DNA of 8,584 bases from UBA1738 sp964388835 (GCA_964388835.1 CAYMBZ010000057.1:1-8584), one strand, 5' to 3'. Positions 1 to 6,088 are shown, counted from the first letter of the stretch. Notes: a model not told the origin generated them from the sequence alone. Made by a program: numbers and translations.

Positions 1-24
1 ATAGTGCGGATTTCAGTGTTAATT

Positions 25-270
25 TTATTCAGCAACGAAAGGCAAAAGTGCAATCTGTCTTGCTCTTTTTATAGCTGTTGTAAGCTGTCTCTGATGCTTA
101 GCGCAGTTACCGCTTATTCTTCTCGGAACGATTTTACCGCGTTCGGTAATATATCTTCTGAGTTTAGCAGTATCTTTGTAATCGATATTTTCTACCTTAT
201 CTACGCAGAAAACGCAAACTTTTTTCTTTGCGCGTCTTGCCTTGAAAGGTCTCTCTGTCTTTTCAGCCAT
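25..270 (-). CDS. rpsR: 30S ribosomal protein S18
   Basis: S18 binds S6 and sits on the platform of the small ribosomal subunit, next to 16S rRNA helices 22-23. The 81-residue product has the family's usual length. It shows the basic N-terminus, the KDTAKLRRYITERGKI core and the TGNCAKHQR-like C-terminal motif (here SGNCAKHQRQL). C19, C22, C56 and H59 form a CxxC...CxxH set, so this is the zinc-binding (C+) form; many genomes also carry a C- paralogue for zinc shortage. The ATG start has an AGGAGG site at 278-283 with a 7-base spacer. It is the last gene seen of the rpsF-ssb-rpsR operon, 31 bases after ssb. No terminator is visible in the 24 bases that remain before the window edge, so transcription may continue (rplI is a common next gene). 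Confidence 0.97.
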   Translation of the reverse strand: MAEKTERPFKARRAKKKVCVFCVDKVENIDYKDTAKLRRYITERGKIVPRRISGNCAKHQRQLTTAIKRARQIALLPFVAE

Positions 271-301
271 GATATTTCCTCCTATTAATTTTTATCGGAT
301 T

Positions 302-748
302 TTAGAACGGCAAATCATCCTCCGAGCCGTCTATTGCCTGGAAACCCATACTGTCAATGTCAGCACCGCCAAAAGCACTGTCATTTCTCATCTGAGGCAC
401 AAATCCGCCGTCAGAACCCTGTGTACCGGTTTCGTTTTTAGAGCCTGTGAAGTACACCTCGTCAACCACAACGTCGGTTGCATATCTCTTTTTGCCGTCA
501 GATTCTTCCCAAGAACGTGACTGCAGATTACCGACAACGGCAATCATGGAGCCTTTTCTGAAATACTTACAGATAAATTCCGCTTGCTGGCGCCATGCGG
601 TACAATTAATGAAGTCCGCATTTTGCTGACCCTCTTTTGCGAAACGTCTGTTTACGGCAATCGAAAAACTGCATACCGCAACACCGTTAGGTGTCTGACG
701 CATTTCGGGATCACGAGTCAATCTTCCCATTAAAATTACCTTGTTCAT
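302..748 (-). CDS. ssb: Single-stranded DNA-binding protein SSB
   Basis: SSB coats single-stranded DNA as a tetramer during replication, recombination and repair, and recruits partner proteins through its acidic tip. The 148-residue product has an N-terminal OB fold (about residues 1-105) with the family opening MNKVILMGRLTRDPE. Aromatic residues W52, F58 and W80 occupy the positions expected to stack on DNA. A flexible Gly/Asp/Asn-rich linker follows, and the protein ends in EDDLPF, the canonical partner-binding tip. The start is supported by an AGAGGT site (757-762) 8 bases upstream. It lies 24 bases after rpsF and 31 before rpsR, the classic order that ties ssb to ribosomal protein synthesis. 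This genomic copy between rpsF and rpsR is normally the essential housekeeping SSB rather than a phage or plasmid one. Confidence 0.97.
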   Translation of the reverse strand: MNKVILMGRLTRDPEMRQTPNGVAVCSFSIAVNRRFAKEGQQNADFINCTAWRQQAEFICKYFRKGSMIAVVGNLQSRSWEESDGKKRYATDVVVDEVYFTGSKNETGTQGSDGGFVPQMRNDSAFGGADIDSMGFQAIDGSEDDLPF

Positions 749-772
749 AATTTAATACCTCTTCTCGGTAAT

Positions 773-1072
773 TTATTTGTCTTTACGAATGATGATTGTT
801 CTCAAGATGCCATCGGTAATTCTGTACTGTCTGTCAAGTTCCTTCGGGAATTCTCCGTCAGATGTGAAATCAACCAGCACATAGTAACCTTCGGTCTTAT
901 CATCAATTTCGTAAGCAAATCTTCTCTTACCCCACTCGTCAACGGTTTCTACCGTTCCGTTAGCCGCGATGAGATTAGTGAATTTTTCTTTAAGAGCATT
1001 AACTGCATCTTCTTCCAGACCTGCATCGATGATAAAAATTGTTTCATAGCTGTAGATTAGTTTTTCAGCCAT
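773..1072 (-). CDS. rpsF: 30S ribosomal protein S6
   Basis: S6 pairs with S18 on the platform of the 30S subunit. The product is 99 residues, typical for the family, with the opening MAEKLIYSYETIFIID, the central WGKRRFAYEI motif, the EGYYVLVDF strand and the C-terminal DGILRTIIIRK. I chose the ATG at 1070-1072 because a full AGGAGG (1081-1086) stands 8 bases upstream. The in-frame GTG at 1079-1081 would give three more residues, but it overlaps the ribosome binding site itself and cannot use it. It is the first gene of rpsF-ssb-rpsR, driven by a perfect consensus promoter (1148-1176). Its roughly 69-nt leader may carry an S6:S18 feedback site. Confidence 0.97.
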   Translation of the reverse strand: MAEKLIYSYETIFIIDAGLEEDAVNALKEKFTNLIAANGTVETVDEWGKRRFAYEIDDKTEGYYVLVDFTSDGEFPKELDRQYRITDGILRTIIIRKDK

Positions 1073-1141
1073 TTCTCGCACCTCCTTATGGACTTATGTC
1101 CCAAGAACTATCCCTTGGGCAAGGATTTTGCTTTTTCAAGC
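1073..1141 (-). promoter_or_regulatory. rpsF 5' leader, candidate S6:S18 autoregulatory RNA
   Basis: Read as RNA, the leader begins near 1141 with GCUU-GAAA-AAGC, a 4-bp stem closed by a GNRA-type loop at the very 5' end. A 6-bp hairpin follows: CCCAAG (1119-1114), an 8-base loop, then CUUGGG (1105-1100). Two other pairings overlap it: CCUU-GCCC-AAGG on its 5' side and GGAC-AUAA-GUCC (1101-1090) on its 3' side. A UCCUU at 1125-1121 is complementary to AAGGA of the ribosome binding site. rpsF leaders in many bacteria are known to bind the S6:S18 complex. I do not see the conserved CCG trinucleotide of that motif, so the role is inferred from position and folding potential only. Confidence 0.4.
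1081..1086 (-). promoter_or_regulatory. rpsF ribosome binding site (decides start)
   Basis: A full AGGAGG on the minus strand lies 8 bases before the ATG at 1072. The GTG at 1081-1079 overlaps it, which rules that codon out as the start. Confidence 0.9.
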
Positions 1142-1147
1142 TTTAAC

Positions 1148-1176
1148 ATTATATACTATTTATTTCATTTTGTCAA
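1148..1176 (-). promoter_or_regulatory. Perfect consensus sigma-A promoter of rpsF-ssb-rpsR
   Basis: The minus strand reads TTGACA (1176-1171), a 17-base A/T-rich spacer, then TATAAT (1153-1148): 12 of 12 consensus bases at ideal spacing. Initiation is expected at about 1141 (G). The -35 box contains the TGA stop of the upstream xre gene (1175-1173), so the promoter starts inside the end of that gene. A perfect consensus fits constitutive, growth-linked expression of a ribosomal operon. Confidence 0.92.
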
Positions 1177-1484
1177 GATTTTTTTGTATATTCATCATTT
1201 TCCAGTAATTCGGAATAAAAGGTATACAATTTTTCCATTCCTTTATAATTAAGCCTTGATATATCAAAACTTCTGCTGAATTCTATTTCGTTGCCGCTTG
1301 TATCGGAAAAATAGAATTTATCAAGATTGAATGTTTTGCACAAGCGGTAAATTGCTTTGCTGTCCGGTGAGCGTTCGCCACGCTCCCAGGCGGATACGCT
1401 TGAACGCGATACACCTATTTTCTCCGCAAATTCTGTCTGCGAAAGATTATTTGCAATTCTGAGTTCTTTTATTTTGTCTTTCAT
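1173..1484 (-). CDS. Xre-family helix-turn-helix regulator
   Basis: This is a small DNA-binding protein of the Cro/CI (HTH_3) type, 103 residues. The domain covers about residues 4-58: IKELRIANNLSQTEFAEKIG forms the first helices, and VSRSSVSAWERGERSPD (25-41) forms the recognition helix and following turn. The C-terminal part (about 62-100) is not a known enzyme or ligand domain. Its LNYKGMEKLYTFYSELLEN segment resembles the short helical tail found after the HTH in many chromosomal and phage-like Xre proteins, which often dimerise. The ribosome binding site is modest (AAGGA near 1502, 11 bases from the ATG). Its own promoter is at 1524-1552. It is divergent from htrA and co-directional with rpsF, and its stop codon is buried in the rpsF -35 box. 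Its targets are unknown; htrA, rpsF or itself are possible by position. Confidence 0.85.
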   Translation of the reverse strand: MKDKIKELRIANNLSQTEFAEKIGVSRSSVSAWERGERSPDSKAIYRLCKTFNLDKFYFSDTSGNEIEFSRSFDISRLNYKGMEKLYTFYSELLENDEYTKKS

Positions 1485-1523
1485 AATCTCACTTTTCCTT
1501 AGTTGTCACGAAGTTTTTTACAT

Positions 1524-1552
1524 ATTTTATTATCCTTTGTGGGAATTGTCAA
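1524..1552 (-). promoter_or_regulatory. Promoter of the xre-type gene
   Basis: The minus strand has TTGACA (1552-1547), a 17-base spacer, then TAAAAT (1529-1524): 11 of 12 consensus bases. Initiation is expected near 1517, leaving a leader of about 33 bases. Being this strong, it would need a repressor if the regulator is kept low. Confidence 0.75.
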
Positions 1553-1569
1553 TAATAAAATCGGTTTTG

Positions 1570-1619
1570 TTCATATTTTATTCATAAAAAAATCAAATTA
1601 AATTAATTTTGTATTCATA
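1570..1619 (+). repeat. TTCATA direct repeats on an 11-bp phase, upstream of htrA
   Basis: Exact TTCATA occurs at 1570, 1581 and 1614, spaced 11 and 33 bases, so all three lie on one face of the helix. The two empty 11-bp slots hold degenerate copies, ATCAAA at 1592 and TTAATT at 1603. The last copy sits where the -35 box of the htrA promoter should be. Direct hexamers with 5-bp spacers are the usual site shape of OmpR/PhoB-type response regulators, and TTCATA fits the Bacillus PhoP box pattern TT(A/T/C)A(C/T)A. The region is very A/T-rich, so chance is a real alternative. Confidence 0.45.
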
Positions 1620-1636
1620 ACGTCTTAAAAATAGTG

Positions 1637-1645
1637 TGATATTAT
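1637..1645 (+). promoter_or_regulatory. Extended -10 element of the htrA promoter
   Basis: TGA-TATTAT fits the extended -10 form TGn-TATAAT with one mismatch. No good -35 box is found 16-18 bases upstream, which suggests the promoter depends on the extended -10 or on an activator bound upstream. Initiation is expected near 1652, leaving about 55 bases of leader. Confidence 0.6.
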
Positions 1646-1649
1646 ATCA
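1637..1649. promoter_or_regulatory. Perfect dyad over the htrA -10, candidate operator
   Basis: TGATAT-T-ATATCA is a perfect 6-1-6 inverted repeat exactly covering the -10 box. A protein bound here would block RNA polymerase. A related palindrome, TTGATATATCAA (1256-1267), lies inside the neighbouring xre gene. The Xre-type protein encoded divergently is the obvious local candidate binder, but this is inference and A/T-rich dyads arise by chance. Confidence 0.4.
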
Positions 1650-1706
1650 TTAACAGTATAAAAAAGTAGGAAAAAACGCAAAATATTTCAAGGAGGTAAG
1701 GAGACA

Positions 1707-2909
1707 ATGAAAAAATATCCTTATACAGATTCAACAGAAATAATTAAATATGTACCGAAAGTAAAAAAAGAAAGCAAACTAAAAAAAATAGCACCGTGTC
1801 TTTTGTCGGCAGTGCTTGCAAGTATCATTTCCGCAAGTGCGGTAGGTGTGGGAGGATATATGTGGCTAAAGGATAACAGCCCTGCCGTGACCGCTGCTGC
1901 GGGAAGCACGGGAACCGTTTCTTCCGGAGCTTCCACTCTGGTTGCATACAACGGAAAGAATGCCCTTACGGTAAATGAAATTGCCAAAAAGGTAGGTCCT
2001 TCTTGTGTCGGAATCATCAATAAAGCAAAGGTTCAGCCGCAGAAATATTATGACCCGTTTAGCGGAAGATATTTCTATTATCAAAACCCGTCCGACGGCG
2101 AAACTGTTGAGCAGGGCTCCGGCTCGGGTATTATAATCAGTGAGGACGGTTACATTGTTACCAACCAGCACGTTATTGCAGATGCGACCGAGCTTGTTGT
2201 AATTCTCAATACCGGCGAAGAATACAAGGCTACCCTAATCGGTGCGGATGAAAAATCCGACCTTGCGGTGTTAAAGATAGATGCATCAAAGCTTACCGCG
2301 GCAGAGCTGGGTGATTCGAGCGCCGTAGAGGTGGGTGACCTTGCGGTTGCAATCGGAAACCCATTGGGTCAGGAGCTTGCGGGAACGGTTACCAGCGGCG
2401 TTATCAGCGCGGTAAACAGAAAAATGACTATCGATAACAGAAGCTATAACCTTATCCAAACCGATGCCGCAATCAATCCGGGAAATTCCGGTGGTGCGCT
2501 TGTTAACAGATACGGTGAAATTATCGGTATAAATTCGGTTAAAATGTCAAGCGACGGCGTTGAAGGAATAGGTTTTGCGATTGCGATTTCCGAAGCGAAG
2601 CCTATCATAGACGACCTTATGAATGAGGGCTATGTATCCGGCAGAACGCTTGTGGGCATAACTGCCACCGAGTCGCGAAACGGGTTGACGGTTTATTCGG
2701 TAACCGAAGGAAGCGGAGCGCAGAAAGCAGGAATCCGAGAGGGAGACTTAATCGTTAAAGCGGACGGAAAGGTGGTAAACACCGTAAATGCGCTGAATGA
2801 AATCAAGGAAACAAAGGCGCCGGGCGATTATATTACGCTTACAATAATCAGAAACGGTGAGCTTACCGATGTAAAGGTACAGCTCCAGGAGGATAAGCCG
2901 ACCAAATAA
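1707..2909 (+). CDS. htrA: HtrA/DegP-type membrane-anchored serine protease
   Basis: HtrA proteins degrade or refold misfolded proteins at the cell surface. The 400-residue product has a charged cytoplasmic N-terminus (1-27), one transmembrane segment (about 28-53) acting as an uncleaved anchor, and a low-complexity Ala/Gly/Ser linker (58-80). The trypsin-like S1C domain (about 88-300) carries the catalytic triad H155 (TNQHVI), D185 (KSDLAVLKI) and S261 (NPGNSGGAL). A single PDZ domain (about 311-395) contains the AGIREGDLIVKADGKVV motif. One PDZ plus an N-terminal anchor is the DegS-like layout usual in Gram-positive HtrA, and the length is slightly short for the family. AGGAGG at 1691-1696 stands 10 bases before the ATG. 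Transcription is divergent from the xre-type gene and ends at a strong terminator (2964-2997). In Bacillus subtilis htrA answers secretion stress through the OmpR-family regulator CssR; the phased repeats upstream fit that kind of control here. Confidence 0.95.
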   Translation: MKKYPYTDSTEIIKYVPKVKKESKLKKIAPCLLSAVLASIISASAVGVGGYMWLKDNSPAVTAAAGSTGTVSSGASTLVAYNGKNALTVNEIAKKVGPSCVGIINKAKVQPQKYYDPFSGRYFYYQNPSDGETVEQGSGSGIIISEDGYIVTNQHVIADATELVVILNTGEEYKATLIGADEKSDLAVLKIDASKLTAAELGDSSAVEVGDLAVAIGNPLGQELAGTVTSGVISAVNRKMTIDNRSYNLIQTDAAINPGNSGGALVNRYGEIIGINSVKMSSDGVEGIGFAIAISEAKPIIDDLMNEGYVSGRTLVGITATESRNGLTVYSVTEGSGAQKAGIREGDLIVKADGKVVNTVNALNEIKETKAPGDYITLTIIRNGELTDVKVQLQEDKPTK

Positions 2910-2963
2910 CGGAGTTGCCCAAAAGGCAAATTTTATCCGACGGGAATGTTTGGAAAAAATAAG

Positions 2964-2997
2964 GGAGAATGTAAAAACTTTCACTTTTACATTCTCC
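2964..2997. terminator. Bidirectional intrinsic terminator between htrA and the aminotransferase gene
   Basis: A perfect 13-bp stem pairs GGAGAATGTAAAA (2964-2976) with its complement (2985-2997) around an 8-base loop. On the plus strand it is followed by TGTTTTTACTTTTT, on the minus strand by CTTATTTTTT, so it can stop both convergent transcripts. The plus-strand T-run reaches into the last codons of the aminotransferase gene. A weaker hairpin (TTGCC-CAAAA-GGCAA, 2915-2929) lies just after the htrA stop. Confidence 0.9.
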
Positions 2998-3002
2998 TGT
3001 TT

Positions 3003-4178
3003 TTACTTTTTGTAACGTTCCACAAAACGTGCGATTCGTACAAGTGCTTCTTCGATATTCTCTATGGAATATGCATAGGAGCAACGGATAAAGCCCTCGC
3101 CGCTTGCGCCGAAAGCATTTCCGGGAACAACGGCAACCTTTTCCTCAAACAGAAGCTTTTCCGCGAATTCTTCACTTGTCATGCCGAGAGATTTAATGCA
3201 TGGGAATACATAAAATGCTCCGAGGGGTTCAAAACAGGAAAGCCCCATGTTTCGGAATCCGTCAACAATATATCGTCTGCGGTAATTGTATTCCCGACGC
3301 ATGTTATCCACATCGGCATCGCAGGAACGCAGTGCTTCAATTGCGGCAAACTGGCTGGTTGTTGGGCTGGACATAATTCCGTATTGATGAAGTTTTGTCA
3401 TCGCCTTTATAAGCGGCGCGGGACCCAGTGCGTATCCGAGACGCCAGCCTGTCATGGCAAAGGTTTTTGAGAAGCCGTTTACAACCACGGTTCTCTCGCG
3501 CATGCCGTTGATTGCGGAGAAAGGCGTATGCCCTTCATTATCGTACCTGAGCTCGCCGTATATTTCGTCGGACAGAACCATAATGTCGGTGCCGCGCAGA
3601 ACCTCGGCAATTGCCTCCAAATCACTGCGGGACATTACGCCTCCGGTAGGATTGTTTGGGAACGGCAGGATGAGAAGTTTGGTTTTGTCGGTTATGTGTG
3701 CGCGCAGCTGTTCGGGGAGCAGACGGAAATTATCCTCCTCGCGGGTTTCAATCGGAACGGGCACACCGCCTGCCATGGCGGCACAGGGTTTGTAGCAGAC
3801 AAAGCTCGGCTCGGGAACCAAAACCTCATCACCCGGATTGATTATACAGCGAACCATAAGGTCGATTGCTTCGCTTCCGCCGACCGTTACCAAAACTTCG
3901 CTTTTTGCATCATATTCAATGCCGAATTTGCGTAGGTTATAGCTGCAGATTTCTTCACGCAGTTCCATAAGCCCCGCATTTGCGGTGTAGTAGGTTCTGC
4001 CCTTTTCCAGAGAATAGATACCCGCTTCGCGTATTGCCCATGGTGTAACGAAATCCGGTTCGCCGACACCGAGGGAAATGGCATCCTTCATTGTGGCGGC
4101 AACATCAAAAAATTTGCGTATGCCGGATGGGGGAATCTGCTGTATTTTATCTGTAAGTATTTCTTCATATTTTATCAT
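3003..4178 (-). CDS. alaT: PLP-dependent class I/II aminotransferase, AlaT-like
   Basis: This is a cytoplasmic fold-type I aminotransferase of 391 residues, normal for the family. The pyridoxal phosphate lysine is K238 in SKTFAMTGWRLGY. Other cofactor and substrate residues are N176 (NNPTGG), D204 and Y207 (SDEIYGEL) and R365 (FIRCSYAY), the carboxylate-binding arginine. The opening PPSGIRKFFDVAATMKDAISLGVGEPDF is typical of the group that includes Bacillus YugH/AlaT. The gene overlaps the upstream Lrp/AsnC regulator by ATGA, the same arrangement as alaR-alaT in Bacillus, where the enzyme makes alanine by transamination. The enzyme class is certain. The exact amino acid is inferred from this context: alanine is favoured, while aspartate or aromatic substrates remain possible. 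The ribosome binding site is weak (ACAGG), so translation is probably coupled to the regulator. Confidence 0.93.
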   Translation of the reverse strand: MIKYEEILTDKIQQIPPSGIRKFFDVAATMKDAISLGVGEPDFVTPWAIREAGIYSLEKGRTYYTANAGLMELREEICSYNLRKFGIEYDAKSEVLVTVGGSEAIDLMVRCIINPGDEVLVPEPSFVCYKPCAAMAGGVPVPIETREEDNFRLLPEQLRAHITDKTKLLILPFPNNPTGGVMSRSDLEAIAEVLRGTDIMVLSDEIYGELRYDNEGHTPFSAINGMRERTVVVNGFSKTFAMTGWRLGYALGPAPLIKAMTKLHQYGIMSSPTTSQFAAIEALRSCDADVDNMRREYNYRRRYIVDGFRNMGLSCFEPLGAFYVFPCIKSLGMTSEEFAEKLLFEEKVAVVPGNAFGASGEGFIRCSYAYSIENIEEALVRIARFVERYKK

Positions 4179-4660
4179 AATGTTATTACCTGTCTGGAAT
4201 CCTCTTCATTATTGTAGAAAACCATTCCGTCCTCCTTGTATTTTTTCAGCACAAAGCTGGTTGCGGTGCTTAGCACGTTGTCCATGGGCGCAAGTTTGGA
4301 TGCAACAAAAAGCGCGACATCTTTCATGGATTGCCCCTCAATTATGACGCACAGGTCATAGGAACCGGACATGAGAAAGAGCGATTTGACCTGAGAATAT
4401 TTATATATTTTTTCCGCGACCTTGTCAAAGCCTTCCCCTCTTTGGGGGGAAATTTTCAGCTCAATAATGGAGGTGACAAGCTCCTTGTCGGTTTTCTCCC
4501 AATTTATCATTGTTTTATATCCCACAATTGTGTTGCTTTTTTCAAGACCTTTGATAATATCGGCGACTTCTTTTTCGTCGGAACCGATCATCTGTGCGAT
4601 TTGTTCGCAGGACAGGTGCTTGTCGCTTTTTTCAAGAATATCAAGAATATCGTTTGTCAT
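4175..4660 (-). CDS. alaR: Lrp/AsnC-family transcriptional regulator, AlaR-like
   Basis: Lrp/AsnC proteins sense amino acids and often control the next gene. The 161-residue product has a winged HTH at about residues 1-55 (ILEKSDKHLSCEQIAQMIG, then EKEVADIIKGLEKSNTIVGY). A C-terminal ligand-binding and oligomerisation (RAM) domain follows at about 63-150, with the conserved turn FLMSGSYDLCVIIEG that precedes the effector site. GGGAGG 7 bases before the ATG supports the start. The stop overlaps the start of the aminotransferase gene (ATGA, 4175-4178), so the two are co-translated. It has its own promoter at 4699-4727, back to back with that of hflX. By analogy with Bacillus alaR-alaT it probably activates or tunes its own operon in response to alanine; this is inference. 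Confidence 0.9.
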   Translation of the reverse strand: MTNDILDILEKSDKHLSCEQIAQMIGSDEKEVADIIKGLEKSNTIVGYKTMINWEKTDKELVTSIIELKISPQRGEGFDKVAEKIYKYSQVKSLFLMSGSYDLCVIIEGQSMKDVALFVASKLAPMDNVLSTATSFVLKKYKEDGMVFYNNEEDSRQVITL

Positions 4661-4698
4661 AGTCTTACCTCCCGTATAAATAAGTATGATTACCTTTC

Positions 4699-4727
4699 AT
4701 TATACAACATGCGGGGAAAAATTTCTA
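4699..4727 (-). promoter_or_regulatory. Promoter of the alaR-alaT operon
   Basis: The minus strand reads TAGAAA (4727-4722), a 17-base spacer, then a perfect TATAAT (4704-4699), with initiation expected near 4692. The -35 is only 4 of 6, as in promoters helped by an activator. The TAGAAATTTTTC stretch over the -35 loosely resembles an Lrp site, which could allow autoregulation. Confidence 0.7.
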
Positions 4728-4765
4728 CATATTTTCAAAAAAAATTAAAAAAACTTCTTCATTTA

Positions 4766-4794
4766 TTGACAAAAAGGGGAAAATAGATGATAAT
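4766..4794 (+). promoter_or_regulatory. Promoter of the hflX-queG gene run
   Basis: TTGACA (4766-4771), a 17-base spacer and GATAAT (4789-4794) match 11 of 12 consensus bases. Initiation is expected near 4801, so the hflX leader is only about 19 bases. An A/T-rich tract (4737-4757) upstream resembles an UP element and lies between this promoter and the divergent alaR promoter. Confidence 0.85.
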
Positions 4795-4819
4795 ATAGGC
4801 ATACGGGAGAGGAATATAT

Positions 4820-6088
4820 ATGGAAATAAAATCAAACGAGGAAAAAATCGAGAAGGTACTGCTTGCCGGTGTGCATACGGGATGCAAGGATGTGCTTGCC
4901 GATACAACCGATGAGTCCGTTGAAGAACTGGGTGAGCTTGCAAGAACTGCGGGAGCGGAAGTTGTCGGTGTGATGGTTCAAAACAAAAACGATATCGAGG
5001 CGGCGACCTACATGGGCGAGGGCAAGCTTGAAGAGCTGAAAACGGCGGTGGCAGAGCTGGAAGCGGACAGTGTTATTTTTGATGATGAGCTTTCACCGGT
5101 TCAGTTGAGAAATATCTCGGATTTTCTGGGAATTAAGGTAATCGACCGCACAATTCTTATTCTTGACATATTCGCAATGCGCGCAAAAAGCGGCGAGGGA
5201 AAACTTCAGGTGGAGCTTGCTCAACTGAAATACCGTCTACCGAGACTTCGCGGTCTCGGTACGCAGATGAGCCGAACGGGCGGAGGCATAGGAACCAGGG
5301 GCCCGGGCGAAACAAAGCTTGAGTCGGACAGACGACACATAAATCGCAGAATTTCGGCGCTTGAATCGGAAATAAAGGAACTTGAAAAGCACAGAGAGCT
5401 CATAAGAAACCGAAGAAAAAAGGACGGGATGATTACGGCGTGTCTTGTGGGGTACACAAATGCCGGAAAGTCCTCGCTGATGAACTTACTGACCGATGCG
5501 GGGGTTCTTGCGGAAAACAAGCTTTTTGCCACGCTTGATACAACGTCAAGAGGTCTTGTGCTTGACGATAACAGAAAAATATTGCTGATTGACAGTGTGG
5601 GTTTTATCAGGAAATTGCCGCATCACCTTGTGCGTGCATTCAAATCAACGCTGGAGGAAACCGTGGAGGCGGATTTTCTTATTCATGTTGTGGATGTATC
5701 CTGCCCGGAATATGAAAATAACATAAAGGTAGTAAATTCGGTGCTTGATCAGCTTAATGCGGCGGATAAGCCTACAATAACGGTGTATAACAAAATTGAC
5801 CTTTTGGAGGAAGAATTTATCGGAGGCGACAAAAATGAAGTGGCGGTTTCGGTAAAAAACAAAATAGACATAGCGGAGCTTATGGAATTGATAGGGGAAA
5901 CTGCGCCGGGAAAGAAAAAGGAAATATGCGTGCTTATTCCTTACACCGAGGGGGCACTGGTAAGCGAGCTTCATAAAAATCAAAAGATTCTTTCGGAAGA
6001 ATATACCGCGGAGGGTACGCGGATAAGACTTCTTGCGGACAGCACAGCGTATTGCGAGCTGAAAAAATATATAACGGAAACGGAATGA
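4820..6088 (+). CDS. hflX: GTPase HflX (ribosome-splitting/rescue factor)
   Basis: HflX binds the 50S subunit and splits stalled ribosomes under heat and other stress. The 422-residue product has the N-terminal HflX domain (about 10-160), with the Gly-rich RGLGTQMSRTGGGIGTRGPG segment (144-163) that is the family signature and follows the GEGKLQVELAQLKYRLPRL motif. A charged helical linker (165-202) leads to the G domain (about 205-365): G1 GYTNAGKS (211-218), G2 around T238-T242, G3 DSVG (258-261) and G4 NKID (324-327). A short C-terminal domain ends the protein. The start has a GAGAGGA site 7 bases upstream. The stop codon overlaps the start of yigZ. All GTPase motifs are intact. Confidence 0.96.
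   Translation: MEIKSNEEKIEKVLLAGVHTGCKDVLADTTDESVEELGELARTAGAEVVGVMVQNKNDIEAATYMGEGKLEELKTAVAELEADSVIFDDELSPVQLRNISDFLGIKVIDRTILILDIFAMRAKSGEGKLQVELAQLKYRLPRLRGLGTQMSRTGGGIGTRGPGETKLESDRRHINRRISALESEIKELEKHRELIRNRRKKDGMITACLVGYTNAGKSSLMNLLTDAGVLAENKLFATLDTTSRGLVLDDNRKILLIDSVGFIRKLPHHLVRAFKSTLEETVEADFLIHVVDVSCPEYENNIKVVNSVLDQLNAADKPTITVYNKIDLLEEEFIGGDKNEVAVSVKNKIDIAELMELIGETAPGKKKEICVLIPYTEGALVSELHKNQKILSEEYTAEGTRIRLLADSTAYCELKKYITETE

Noticed and set aside
1073..1081. GTG start giving S6 three extra residues
   Set aside because: The codon overlaps the AGGAGG site that serves the ATG at 1072, so it has no usable ribosome site.
2915..2929. Hairpin TTGCC-CAAAA-GGCAA just after htrA as the main terminator
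   Set aside because: The stem is only 5 bp and the T-run short. The 13-bp hairpin at 2964-2997 is far stronger; the small one may at most assist.
2946..3470. A 174-codon open frame on the plus strand antisense to the aminotransferase gene
   Set aside because: It begins within the terminator stem region, has no ribosome site, and mirrors a strongly supported enzyme gene. Its sequence shows no domain and is cysteine/phenylalanine-rich like typical antisense translation.
3528..3935. A plus-strand frame of 135 codons antisense to the aminotransferase gene
   Set aside because: It has no ribosome site or recognisable domain and is fully covered by the enzyme's coding sequence.
6052..6084. TTG start giving YigZ eleven extra residues
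   Set aside because: The ATGA overlap at 6085 gives the usual family length, and the extension is unlike the family N-terminus.
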